From contig JAPFFF010000318.1 of NCBI GenBank assembly GCA_039105265.1, forward strand, positions 1-26,610: DNA of 26,610 bases, given 5' to 3'. Shown piece after piece: positions 1 through 8,061 of the stretch. A program made the position numbers and the translations under genes. This DNA is from Tritrichomonas musculus (lineage: Eukaryota; Parabasalia; Tritrichomonadida; Tritrichomonadidae). The first letter of the stretch is position 1. The number at the start of each line of letters is the position of its first letter. The notes under the pieces are model-generated. The model was not told the origin of the DNA, did no database searches, and was given only the letters and a program-made list of their open reading frames with translations.

Positions 1-882
1 ATACAATCGTATTGGTGGAGTCACGCTTGGGGGATGTATGACTGGAGGTTCTACTGGAGGTCTGACTGGATGGTGTTTTAGAACTATCGCGCTTAGGGGA
101 TTTACGACCCAATGTAGGTGTTGTGATTGTAGACATATCAAACCTAATAGGTGGTGATTTATATGTTGATGCATCAACTCGCATTGGAGGTGGGGTACAA
201 ATTGGGGTGCATTTGGAGGAGGTGGTGGTATTGAACGTTGTGGTTGCATTGGGGGTGCATATGGAGGAACATATGGAGGGATATTTGGAGGAACTGGAGG
301 TGGCTTCACAAATGGAGGTTGCATTGGACGTGGTGGTTGCATTGGGGGAGCTGCTGGTGGTAGGCTTGGTTGAGGTGCAAAGTATTTATTGTATTTGTCA
401 TTTTGGCGTTTGGGGTCTGGAGTTGGAGGTAGATGTTTGATCACAATATCAGGAATATATTCCTTGTGATAGAGTATTGGTATATTAAATCTCTCATTAT
501 CATAAACACCTGGACGTACGATAACATTTTTACGGACTATACTGTCAAATTCATCATATGGGGCAGCAATAAATACATTATTTGGCAGCTGCATAAAATT
601 ATTGTTTTCTCGAAGAAAATATACAAACCGAATACCATTTGATGTTTCAGCTTCATCCCAAATAATACTGGGTTCTCTCTCATAATTCCTTAGGAAGAAT
701 AGGAAGCCATGTAATTGTGGATCAAGTGAACCTCCACGCATAGAGCTTACGATTTTGGGTAGACCTATATCTTTAACGAATATATACTTATTGTCATTTG
801 TATGACTAGCATATACCCCATTTATATATTAATTTTCAATACTTTTATATTGACCTGGATATAGGTATATTTTTCCATTCAT
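1..882 (-). pseudogene. Proline-rich Polinton protein, 3' end off the window
   Basis: An unrecognised gene that is part of the Polinton left block. A minus-strand frame is open over most of this span and runs off the left edge. The chosen start (ATG at 880-882) sits just behind the T-run motif shared by the other genes of the block. The N-terminal part is a folded-looking stretch with motifs such as FLFFLRNYERE and VFIAAPYDEFDS. The rest is rich in PP, PPY and PPMQP, typical of a disordered tail or linker. The frame shows at least one break, and codon sense is uncertain near the left edge. A structural or minor capsid role is only a guess from position. The G-rich open frame on the opposite strand (123-440) is its shadow. 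Confidence 0.6.
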
Positions 883-885
883 TTA

Positions 886-897
886 CCCAAAAATAAA
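886..897 (-). promoter_or_regulatory. T-run motif upstream of proline-rich gene
   Basis: On the coding strand this reads tttatttttggg and lies four bases before the ATG. It matches the motif found upstream of most genes in both blocks. A promoter role is inferred from recurrence only. Confidence 0.45.
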
Positions 898-906
898 CTG
901 CCGAAG

Positions 907-1239
907 TCAATAGATTAGCAAGCACGATAGCACGAATGCATCGGGTTTTATCTCATTACCATACAGGTCTGTGAACCATATTTTGAAATCCCGCTTGGTC
1001 CTATTGAGCATCTCATATTTGCGATACTTGGTTTGCCGTCTGTTGGCTAGCATTATGAAGTGGTCACAGTATGGGTCAAATTCAACAATATCCGAGTGTA
1101 CCATCAAATCACCGATGATGGTCTTATTCAGGATAGCTCCCACATACTGCACTACGATGTACTTCTTATTGCGACTATATATGAAGTCCTCAGGTAGCTT
1201 AAACTCAGTGGTCTGTGTATGGAAATAGCGCTTTGGCAT
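907..1239 (-). CDS. Unknown 110-aa Polinton protein downstream of integrase
   Basis: This small frame is intact, begins with ATG at 1239 and follows the integrase stop after only three bases, so both are probably read from one transcript. It lacks the T-run motif of its own that most neighbours have. The C-terminal segment (FKIWFTDLYGNEIKPDAF, about residues 85-102) alternates hydrophobic and polar residues like beta strands and ends in a hydrophobic tail. Such an FxxWFxDxxGxxI pattern recalls strands of small viral capsid proteins, but this is impression, not a family call. No transmembrane segment or known catalytic motif is seen. The function is unknown, and cotranscription with integrase is inferred from spacing. 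Confidence 0.65.
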   Translation of the reverse strand: MPKRYFHTQTTEFKLPEDFIYSRNKKYIVVQYVGAILNKTIIGDLMVHSDIVEFDPYCDHFIMLANRRQTKYRKYEMLNRTKRDFKIWFTDLYGNEIKPDAFVLSCLLIY

Positions 1240-1242
1240 TTA

Positions 1243-2460
1243 TTAGATAGCAAAGTACTGCTTATAGTCTTTACCTAGTGATGCATAATTGGGTGCCACA
1301 AATCGGGTATACATAATGGGGACAGTTACGGTAGCTCGCTCATCATCAGTTCTAGGCGTTCGACCAGTTTTGGTTTTGGTATACGGTACATATTGATTAT
1401 TATCATCATTCAACTGGAATCTATAATATGGCTTCAGCAGTTTACATTCGACGTTCCCATTATGGTATCTAATGAATTCGGCAATCTCATTGAATATGCG
1501 CCTATGCTTCTCATGCTTCTTCTCAGTTTTGGATGTATCGTAATGGACCAATATGATATTGCCCTTGCGATAGCTCAGCAGACCATCCATTTGCATATTA
1601 TTTTTGATTCGACGTAGCCGCCGTTGGCAATCCCTGATGTATCTCCACTCCAAATCTGGGTTGTGCTGCATTTGATTGGGTGTGTAGTATATCCACTTGG
1701 GTTCCTTTGCTAAATACTGGTCATATTGGATTCCATCATCTCGGTAATTGGGATTGGGCATTCGTAGAGACCGATGTGGTGTGTTGTTATAGAAGTGTAC
1801 CATCTGTTGCATCAGGTATGGGTCTCCAATCCGACGATTATCTAAACCAAATGCATTACGGAGTGTCCTGATGGTTGCATCAACGATTTTGTGAGCGTTG
1901 TTGTGTTTGGATTTATCGACAATCACTGCATTACGGTCAATCAACACATTTTTGGTATCTCTATATTTATTTCTGGATGGATTGTAGCGGCCAAGTATAT
2001 CAAGCACTTTGAGTAGGTTATTCTCACCATCGCATTTGATGGTATTAAATTTGAAGTCATCGTATTTCTCAAGAATGATTTTGGTGTATGCAGTCTTGAT
2101 GGCATCAGCTAGTCTGTTCTTAAGTGGTTCCACAATTAGATCCCGCGTATTGACATTCACCATGATGAGGTAAATGGTTTCATGGACTACCACGGATTGG
2201 ATTTCATCATCAGACCTTGTGGTGTACTTCACAAACATCAAATCGACTTCCCAGCATCCGGGTTCCAATGAGAAATCCGGTTTTGAATAGGGACTGCATG
2301 ATTTCAATTTGAAGTCCTTCATGAATGGCTCATGATGAAATTCTGGGTTGATGATGAACTGCGATGGGTCCAGTTTTGATATCTTGGATTTGAATGGGTA
2401 CTTGAGCAGCGAATTGTACTCATTGTCGAATATCTTGAACGATTTCCTGTTGTCAGTCAT
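1243..2460 (-). CDS. Polinton rve-family (retroviral-type) integrase
   Basis: This 405-aa protein is the DNA-joining enzyme of the element and would insert its ends into host DNA. The RNase H-like rve core runs from about residue 65 to 230. Acidic positions are visible in WEVDLMF (about 70) and IKCDGENN (about 145), followed by the helix HKIVDATIRTLRNAF and the motif FYNNTPHRSL, which is characteristic of rve integrases. The C-terminal third is rich in basic and aromatic residues (RRLRRIKNN, LLKPYYRFQL) and likely binds DNA. No reverse transcriptase, protease or gag-like frame lies nearby, which excludes an LTR element and favours a Polinton. The ATG at 2460 follows the T-run motif. The frame is whole in this copy. 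Confidence 0.92.
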   Translation of the reverse strand: MTDNRKSFKIFDNEYNSLLKYPFKSKISKLDPSQFIINPEFHHEPFMKDFKLKSCSPYSKPDFSLEPGCWEVDLMFVKYTTRSDDEIQSVVVHETIYLIMVNVNTRDLIVEPLKNRLADAIKTAYTKIILEKYDDFKFNTIKCDGENNLLKVLDILGRYNPSRNKYRDTKNVLIDRNAVIVDKSKHNNAHKIVDATIRTLRNAFGLDNRRIGDPYLMQQMVHFYNNTPHRSLRMPNPNYRDDGIQYDQYLAKEPKWIYYTPNQMQHNPDLEWRYIRDCQRRLRRIKNNMQMDGLLSYRKGNIILVHYDTSKTEKKHEKHRRIFNEIAEFIRYHNGNVECKLLKPYYRFQLNDDNNQYVPYTKTKTGRTPRTDDERATVTVPIMYTRFVAPNYASLGKDYKQYFAI

Positions 2461-2467
2461 TTAATGT

Positions 2468-2477
2468 GCAAAAATAG
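2468..2477 (-). promoter_or_regulatory. T-run motif upstream of integrase
   Basis: It reads ctatttttgc on the coding strand, seven bases before the integrase ATG. Confidence 0.45.
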
Positions 2478-2490
2478 TGGTTCCAGGGAA

Positions 2491-2612
2491 TTAGTGGTTA
2501 TCTCCATGAAATCTGGGTCTGGTAGAATTCTACCACACACCATATTTAGTGGTTATCACGATGAAATCGAGGTCTACGGGAAATCCCGTTGACCCAATAT
2601 TTAGTGGTTATC
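2491..2612. repeat. 55-bp tandem repeat with internal palindromes
   Basis: The 12-mer ttagtggttatc occurs at 2491, 2546 and 2601, exactly 55 bases apart. Two full units (2491-2545 and 2546-2600) are followed by a third start that is the end of the coiled-coil gene (codons for DNH and stop on the minus strand). The units share their flanks and atgaaatc. Each carries a different inverted repeat at the same place: tggtagaattctacca in the first and acgggaaatcccgt in the second. They lie between the coiled-coil gene and the integrase. Confidence 0.75.
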
Positions 2613-2834
2613 GCTTGATAATTCAGCGAGCTCATTCTCGAGTTTGGCGACCTTCTCCTTCAGACTATTGATATCCTCAATCAGTGATTCACGAACGGCT
2701 AGTCCATTGCTACCCAGCATACCCCCTTTGATGTTATTGAGGTGGCCCTTATACATATAGCACTTCTCCTTGAGATCATGCTTGATGCGCTTCAGCTCTG
2801 GAATCTCCTTCTTGTATTCACCCAATTCAGTCAT
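2601..2834 (-). CDS. Small coiled-coil protein
   Basis: An intact 77-aa frame, unrecognised by family. Its N-terminal half is highly charged (EYKKEIPELKRIKHDLKEK). The C-terminal part (about residues 48-74) shows leucine and isoleucine at heptad spacing (LIEDINSLKEKVAKLENELA), so it should form a coiled coil. The middle carries a glycine-rich link (GGMLGSNG). The start ATG at 2834 is divergent from the plus-strand gene at 2869, with only 34 bases between them, so both promoters must be packed there. Its stop codon lies in the third start of the 55-bp repeat. A structural or assembly role is a guess. Confidence 0.6.
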   Translation of the reverse strand: MTELGEYKKEIPELKRIKHDLKEKCYMYKGHLNNIKGGMLGSNGLAVRESLIEDINSLKEKVAKLENELAELSSDNH

Positions 2835-2868
2835 TTAGATATGAAAAAAAGTGTTTTTTCAAGATTAA
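2835..2868. promoter_or_regulatory. Compact divergent promoter region
   Basis: Only 34 bases separate two divergent ATGs. Each side has a run of T in its own coding direction (cactttttttc to the left, gtgttttttc to the right), and these runs partly form an inverted repeat. Both starts are preceded by taa. The spacing leaves room for only very short leaders. Confidence 0.45.
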
Positions 2869-3096
2869 ATGTCATATGAGGAACGCCGTGTATTAAGAGA
2901 TTCAAATGGGCTTACGTATTTCAATCACCTGGAACGTCACATGCGAAATAGGCGAACTATGAGTTGTACCAAACCCACAGTCCCAAAATATGAAGATAAG
3001 GGGTGTGTTGTGCATGACCCAATCATTAAGTCAACATCATCAACTCTACACCACTCACTCAATCACCAGGTAATCCCAAATAATTCCAAAATCTAA
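2869..3096 (+). CDS. Small basic unknown protein
   Basis: A 75-aa frame starting at an ATG placed after the T-run motif, which is why it is kept as a gene. It is rich in Arg, His and Ser, with the basic stretch LERHMRNRRT near the middle and two cysteines (CTKP, GCVVHD). There is no membrane segment or recognisable fold. It converges on the next minus-strand gene, and the two stop codons overlap around 3093-3096, which fits the tight packing of the block. Basic character could suit DNA binding or packaging inside a particle, but this is inference only. Confidence 0.45.
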   Translation: MSYEERRVLRDSNGLTYFNHLERHMRNRRTMSCTKPTVPKYEDKGCVVHDPIIKSTSSTLHHSLNHQVIPNNSKI

Positions 3097-3527
3097 TGCC
3101 TCAGGAGACTATTCACTGCATCAGTACACTCATTCACAGTACTGGTGAGCTGATTTATTTTTGTGGTGATCACGCCAATGGTGTTCTCCAGAGTGGTAAT
3201 CCGTTTGGTGTATTCATCAACTGTTGACTGCAATGCATTGATGTCAGCTCGAATGCTTGCAAATTGGATCTCCACCAGGTTGTCATTATCGGCTTGCTTG
3301 GTGATCTTCTTGAGAAACACATTATTGGAGCCATCCTTGCCAATGCGTTTGGTAATCCTGTACTCGCATTCGGGGGTGATTATTTTGTAGGTTTTATTGA
3401 GATAATTGGTGGTCTTCTCATTAAACATATCCTTGTACTTCTGGTAGAACAGATCGAACTCCTCTACTGAGTTGAATGTGCGTTGCTCCATCTTGTTATC
3501 ATTTATAACCCTAATATCGCAATTCAT
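3093..3527 (-). CDS. Coiled-coil protein with N-terminal globular part
   Basis: A 144-aa protein of unknown family. The ATG at 3527 is preferred to frame positions further upstream because it follows the T-run motif (cgacaaaaa-type sequence at 3537-3548 on the plus strand). Residues 1-75 look globular (NSVEEFDLFYQKYKDMF, YKIITPECEYRI). Residues 85-144 carry hydrophobic residues at heptad spacing through IRADINALQSTVDEY and IGVITTKINQLTSTV, so a long parallel coiled coil, perhaps trimeric, is likely. It sits next to the pVI-like and capsid genes. A fibre or spike stem is possible but unproven. The frame is intact. Confidence 0.6.
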   Translation of the reverse strand: MNCDIRVINDNKMEQRTFNSVEEFDLFYQKYKDMFNEKTTNYLNKTYKIITPECEYRITKRIGKDGSNNVFLKKITKQADNDNLVEIQFASIRADINALQSTVDEYTKRITTLENTIGVITTKINQLTSTVNECTDAVNSLLRH

Positions 3528-3536
3528 TTCAAAACG

Positions 3537-3548
3537 GACAAAAATATA
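3537..3548 (-). promoter_or_regulatory. T-run motif upstream of coiled-coil gene
   Basis: It reads tatatttttgtc on the coding strand, nine bases before the chosen ATG. It supports the internal start over the longer open frame. Confidence 0.45.
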
Positions 3549-3577
3549 TTCATATGTATGTGGATATTCTATGATGA

Positions 3578-3829
3578 TCAAACCTTGTCCAGTATGGATT
3601 TACCTATATCATTAGCTTTGCTTACGTAATTGAGTCCAGTACTGATGGTGTCTACAACTGGTCCAACACCTGGTATGAAGTCGGCGATTGGCTTGATCCT
3701 ATTGATGATACCCTTTCCAATATCAACTGCCCTTGGGATGTTGCGGATGACAGTTTGAGCTGCATTCTTGAGCTTACTGCCGACGTTCTTGAAAGCGTTC
3801 TTAATCTTCTTGAAGATGCCAATACCCAT
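3578..3829 (-). CDS. Small amphipathic minor virion protein (pVI/lytic-like)
   Basis: An 83-aa protein starting at the ATG at 3829. The first 20 residues (GIGIFKKIKNAFKNVGSKL) form a cationic amphipathic helix like membrane-disrupting peptides. A second helix follows (NIPRAVDIGKGIINRIKPI), then a Gly/Pro-hinged hydrophobic stretch (FIPGVGPVVDTISTGLNYV). This layout resembles the small minor capsid or membrane-lytic proteins described in adenoviruses (pVI) and adinto/Polinton-like elements, in which such a peptide helps the particle cross membranes. The gene is divergent from the major capsid gene with 47 bases between starts, the neighbourhood expected for a capsid partner. Assignment rests on physical character and position, not on alignment. 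Confidence 0.6.
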   Translation of the reverse strand: MGIGIFKKIKNAFKNVGSKLKNAAQTVIRNIPRAVDIGKGIINRIKPIADFIPGVGPVVDTISTGLNYVSKANDIGKSILDKV

Positions 3830-3876
3830 TTGGTATATACAAAAATGTGATTTCAAGCTTTTTTCCAAGATACAAA
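3830..3876. promoter_or_regulatory. Divergent promoter between minor and major capsid genes
   Basis: Within 47 bases lie cacatttttgta toward the pVI-like gene and aagcttttttcc toward the capsid gene, one T-run motif per direction. Shared control of two particle genes is inferred. Confidence 0.5.
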
Positions 3877-5838
3877 ATGAGATACAGGAACGAAAGAGCT
3901 CACAATTTGAAATACGAGGTTGGGAATGTCAATGACACATTCCAGAAGATGAGAAATATCATCAATGTGAATGACGGTACCAGAAGCTTCTCATTTAGAA
4001 CTGTCGATTGCCATGACCAGCCAGCCCCATTTCACCAAGGCCAGTACTCACAGATTTCATTAACTCACCCCGACCACTTCATTAGCGATATCGACAAAGG
4101 CTTCCTCACATTCCACATCAAACTCGATTTGCAATTGAACACCGATTTGGCCAAATTGCAAGAGATTAATGATCCAAATAACTTCTATAAACTGTTCGTT
4201 GGATTTAAGTCCTCGAACCAATTATTCGACAGGCTCGAGATTCTCCATAACAATGTCAATGTCGGATATCAGCAAAATGAATGCATTCGCGAGGGCTTCC
4301 TATACTCGGTTTTGAAGCCAGAGACTGAGAAGATGCGCCGCAGATTCGTTCACAGCTTATGGGAGAACATCAGCAATTACAGTCAAACTCATGCTGGTTC
4401 ATACGTTAATCTCAATAGCTTCAAGGATGGTGGTAAGACCACAACCGAATTCGACTTGAATGTACAATTTGATGACTTGCTTGCATTACAGGCATTTGAC
4501 TTATTCCCTAACGGAATCATTGGTGATTTATCCATTAGATTCCAAGTCAGTCCAGCTGGTCTTGTTTGGGCTGCTATTGACCCATACACGGTTGCTGAAG
4601 CCAAGGCATTCCTGGAAGATAATGATACTGTATCCCCAGAGTAACTCGATAAACTCAAACAAATCAAAGCACATGGACATCTCAAACATCAATTCACTCA
4701 AATCGGTAATGAGGCTATCATCCCAGGACCTGGTGATAATCCAAATCCACCATCTCCCGAACCAACACCAACTAAATATCAATTGAAGTATGAATTGTTA
4801 GACCATTACATACCTGCTTCAACAAATATTTTTGTTACTGACGTTCTTGAAACATTTACATTTATGTTCAGTTATACTGATGAAGAGTTTGCAGAGCTCG
4901 GAATTGAAAAGACTGATGATAATAAGGTAATTTGCAATAAGCATTATCTTAAAGAACATCCAAGCGGAATACCTTCATCAAAGCATCCAGCCGGCAATGT
5001 CTACGTTAATTTTGTATCTAAAACCGAAGCTAATAAATTGATGAGTGCTCATTACTCATCACAACCAGCAACACTCACTGTTAACCGAATGACCATCACT
5101 CTCTGTAAGTCCAACATGCAAGGATATGGTGTTTGTGAAGCCACTCGTGCAAGCATTGAATCCATATTACGTGAAGGCCTAGTAATCCCATCTCAAAAGG
5201 TAGATTACCATGCATTCCCAATTGCAGCAGCCGCTAACGGAATCAAGTCTACATTGAATATCCCATTAATCAATGTCACAAGCATGTCATTGTTGTTCCC
5301 CAAGCATCACAATGATTTGACTGTATTTGAGAATCCGGTTTACCAAAACTGCTTTTTGAATATTGGTGGTAAGAACTTCCCAGATGAGAATGTCAGTACC
5401 ATTGGCGCCAGATTCTTCGAAAGCCAATTAACAGCTGGAGATCTCGATGGTATCACACTCCAATGTTCAAAGGAATTCGAAGATAGCTTCACCATGCACA
5501 AGAACGATGAAAATGGTGTCCGATATCGAAATACATTGAGTGATGCCACATCATTTGTATTCAATGTCCAAACAGAGCGTGCATCTGCTGGATACTGTTA
5601 TGATGGCTTAGATGGTGGCAAAGGCAATATCCAAATTCAAGTCAATGGTCAACCAATATTCACTGGTGATAATGATACATATTACAAGATTATCGAACCA
5701 AGTGGAGCCATTGTTAGACCACCACCTGTCCAACTCTGTTTATGCAGAGACACCTACTTCAAGCTCTCACTCGATGGCCTTGAATATATCGATGATGAAT
5801 CACCAGCTGGCTCACAAGTTGATCCAGAAATGGCATAA
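3877..5838 (+). pseudogene. Polinton major capsid protein (double jelly-roll type), broken
   Basis: This is the largest structural gene of the left block. The start at 3877 (MRYRNERAHN) follows the T-run motif and a caaa leader. The opening part, with PFHQGQYSQISLTHPDHF and GFLTFHIKLDLQLN, has the beta-rich look and placement of Polinton major capsid proteins, which form the icosahedral shell. The C-terminal part keeps strand-like segments such as QIQVNGQPIFTG and YFKLSLDGLEYI. Total span fits the usual size of about 600-660 residues. Neighbours fit too: pVI-like protein on one side and packaging ATPase downstream. The copy has about one break and is otherwise well kept. The family call rests on size, context and fold impression, without alignment. 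Confidence 0.75.
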
Positions 5839-5860
5839 GAAATATGGCATTAGTGGTAAA

Positions 5861-5870
5861 AATATTTTTG
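5861..5870 (+). promoter_or_regulatory. T-run motif upstream of proline-rich gene
   Basis: It reads aatatttttg, ten bases before the ATG at 5881 and just after the capsid stop. Confidence 0.45.
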
Positions 5871-5880
5871 CACTTTGGAA

Positions 5881-6459
5881 ATGTCTCTCCATAAGGCTAG
5901 AATTCTATCAAGTGAGAATGATGCAAGTGCTAAGCAGGAGCAGAATGTGAATATTAAGATCGCCGCGAATAGACCTCCACCAGTTCAACCGGTATCATAC
6001 CCTCAAGTCCCACAGATGCAACCCCAAATGGGTTATACTCAAAATGGCACACAGGATGCAAATTTTACTACAACCTCGACAACTGGTTCATATCCATCAG
6101 TTGCTCCAATAAACAGTCCACCCATCGATCGTTCATTAGACCCCGACACTGACGACTTGGGTACCAAAAATAAATTCCTCGAGATATTACTGAATATCTA
6201 TGAGATCAACCCACTGAGGATGAACAACTATCTTGTGTGTCATAGCAACACGCTGATGGAGCTCACTAAGGCTGACAAGGTTGAGCTGGTCATCAATGAG
6301 GACAGTGGGTGCACTGGTTGTGTTTCAAATTCGAAGTACATGAAAATTGATAAGATATTGGTGTCCAAAAATGGGGTATCCAATGAGTTGAAATATGGAT
6401 ATAACCATGTTTGGACCGAGCTCATAAGGCACTCGATATCACTCAAAATTTGTATTTAA
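5881..6459 (+). CDS. Proline-rich linker protein with conserved-looking C-terminal domain
   Basis: A 192-aa protein of unknown family. The ATG at 5881 is chosen because it follows the T-run motif. Residues 1-35 are polar. Residues 35-90 are rich in Pro, Gln, Ser and Thr (PPPVQPVSYPQVPQMQP) and probably disordered. Residues about 97-192 look globular, with NKFLEILLNIYEINPLRMN and a Cys pair in SGCTGCVSN that could bind metal or form a disulfide. It lies between the capsid gene and a small membrane protein and is transcribed with them, so a virion or assembly role is plausible. No enzyme motif is seen. The frame is intact. Confidence 0.6.
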   Translation: MSLHKARILSSENDASAKQEQNVNIKIAANRPPPVQPVSYPQVPQMQPQMGYTQNGTQDANFTTTSTTGSYPSVAPINSPPIDRSLDPDTDDLGTKNKFLEILLNIYEINPLRMNNYLVCHSNTLMELTKADKVELVINEDSGCTGCVSNSKYMKIDKILVSKNGVSNELKYGYNHVWTELIRHSISLKICI

Positions 6460-6467
6460 ATTTGCAT
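6458..6467 (+). promoter_or_regulatory. T-run motif overlapping a stop codon
   Basis: A weaker form, aaatttgcat, overlaps the end of the preceding gene and lies two bases before the ATG at 6470. Confidence 0.3.
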
Positions 6468-6469
6468 AA

Positions 6470-6619
6470 ATGTCCACCGCAAGTGAAATCATTATGAATA
6501 TACTATTGGGATTGATATTGGTGACCAATGTAGTTGAACTGCTATTACTGGTATCAATTACAGCAGAAGATGAACCACCTGAGCTGACTGATGAGCTGAG
6601 GCGCACATTATATGCGTAA
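6470..6619 (+). CDS. Small single-pass membrane protein
   Basis: A 49-aa frame between two larger genes. It starts MSTASEIIMN. Residues 7-31 are almost wholly hydrophobic (IIMNILLGLILVTNVVELLL), giving one transmembrane helix. The C-terminal tail is acidic and then basic (EDEPPELTDELRR). The start follows a weak T-run motif, and the stop lies 20 bases before the packaging ATPase start, so it fits exactly into the gap. Small one-pass membrane proteins are common beside capsid genes in Polintons and related viruses, but no specific family is recognised. It could instead be a chance frame, though exact packing and the hydrophobic run argue against that. Confidence 0.5.
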   Translation: MSTASEIIMNILLGLILVTNVVELLLLVSITAEDEPPELTDELRRTLYA

Positions 6620-6624
6620 AAAGC

Positions 6625-6634
6625 TTTATTTTTG
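6625..6634 (+). promoter_or_regulatory. T-run motif upstream of packaging ATPase
   Basis: It reads tttatttttg, five bases before the ATPase ATG, and fills most of the 20-base gap between genes. Confidence 0.45.
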
Positions 6635-6639
6635 ATTAA

Positions 6640-7550
6640 ATGTTGTATTACAAGCGCCTACAACCAACTCTTTTTGATTATACATCTATTGAATTATCAG
6701 ATCCAATTGATTTTGATACATTCGATATGTACCAGAAGCAACAACCGGTATCCCAGAGATTTGATGTAGATGCGGCTATGAGTGAGGCCTATTCCAAAAA
6801 TAGGGATAAAATCACGAATGCATCCATAAGGCCAATCGCTAATGGGATCTATGCGTGGTACAATACTTTGAACATACTGGTAGCATCACAAGGCAAAGGC
6901 AAGAGCCATACAGTAATTCGCGATATCATTCAAATGAGTAGACTCAATAATGGGGGTTTCACCTGATCGTGTATGTGAGTAAGAATGGTATTATAAATGA
7001 TTCCACATTTGAATCTCAACGCGAGCTCATCAACTTGCCCATTGAGGTCGTCGCTGATAGTAATGCTGAACGGTATTTGAAGGAGCTCGATCTATGGAAG
7101 GAGCTGTATAACAAATATAGCTCAGTTGGGAAGGCTACAATAGATGATTCCAAGCTGCAGCAGATGTTTGAGTTCCTCCATATCAACAAACTCGGAAAAC
7201 CCAATGTACCACTCAACACCATAATCCTGTGCGAGGACTTCATTAAGAGCAAGCTATTGAAGTCAGCATACTTCACAAACTATATCACCCAGTTGCGTCA
7301 TAAGAACTCAATCGTGTACATCAATATCCAGTTCTTCAAGGGTGTGCCAACCGATTACAAAAATAACTGCACATCATTCTTCATATTCAATGGGTTCTCA
7401 CGGCAGAAACTCAATTACATATATCAGCAGGTGAGCATACCTTATGAGTTCGAGGAGTTGTGGCAAAAATATAGGACCTTATCTGGACATGATTTCATAT
7501 TGGTGAACACAGTTGAACACGATATGCAAGTGGTGTACTCAAAGATTTAG
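6640..7550 (+). pseudogene. FtsK/HerA-type genome-packaging ATPase (A32-like), broken
   Basis: The gene encodes the motor that drives DNA into capsids in Polintons and related viruses. A Walker A loop is visible in VASQGKGKSHTVI. The later part has a Walker B-like strand, NTIILCEDFI, and a strand with a polar end, SIVYINIQFFKG, in the sensor position. Total size of about 300 codons is close to Polinton packaging ATPases, and its place after the capsid gene is typical. The ATG at 6640 follows the T-run motif. The copy has about one break. Its stop codon overlaps that of the convergent minus-strand gene. Confidence 0.8.
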
Positions 7551-8035
7551 GCAAAATCTGAGTCAGCATCCAATACCAAATCCTGATGCTTGCCGATGAA
7601 TACATCAGGTTCTGTAATATTGTATTTTTCACGTAATTTGGCGATGAGATCCTTGGTATTTACATTGGTTCTCTCAATCGAGTAGTTGTAATACGGGCAT
7701 TCCTTGTATTCATGCATTTCGGTATTCCCATTTACGAAGAACTCCTGCATGTTGACACTCAATTTACGTCTACTATTGGATGTCAATTTGACAAATTCTA
7801 GGTTCTCCTTGAGCTTATTAGGGTAGAATCTAATGGTTTCAGTACCATTCTGGAGTGATACATATAGGACCCTCGCGAGGTACAATGAGTTCTTCAAATT
7901 GAATGGGAACTTGTCACATAATATCGCGAAATTGCATTGTGCAAATTCATCAGGCTTTGGCAATAGGGCTACTAGTGTGTTGATGTATTCGTAGACATTG
8001 GAGTGGCTTCCATTTGGGATGCGATAAAAAATCAA
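7547..8035 (-). CDS. Unknown Polinton protein closing the left block
   Basis: An open frame of about 162 codons, unrecognised. The start is unclear: no ATG is seen at the expected place, although a T-run sequence (cctatttttat on the coding strand, near 8050) lies where the other genes have one. The protein mixes helices and strands, with IPNGSHSNVYEYINTLVALL near the N-terminus, RKLSVNMQEFFVNGN in the middle and an acidic end (LVLDADSDFA). There is no membrane segment or known active-site motif. It converges on the packaging ATPase with overlapping stop codons. It is the last gene before the G-rich noncoding stretch and may be the outermost gene of the element on that side. Confidence 0.5.
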   Translation of the reverse strand: MIFYRIPNGSHSNVYEYINTLVALLPKPDEFAQCNFAILCDKFPFNLKNSLYLARVLYVSLQNGTETIRFYPNKLKENLEFVKLTSNSRRKLSVNMQEFFVNGNTEMHEYKECPYYNYSIERTNVNTKDLIAKLREKYNITEPDVFIGKHQDLVLDADSDFA

Positions 8036-8061
8036 TATTCAAATATAAAAATAGGTTTTCC

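Noticed and set aside
123-440. Gly/Val-rich plus-strand open frame
   Set aside because: It is the complement of the Pro-rich minus-strand gene and has no start context.
1243-2460. Integrase of an LTR retrotransposon or retrovirus
   Set aside because: No reverse transcriptase, RNase H, gag or LTR nearby; capsid, ATPase and protein-primed polymerase point to a Polinton.
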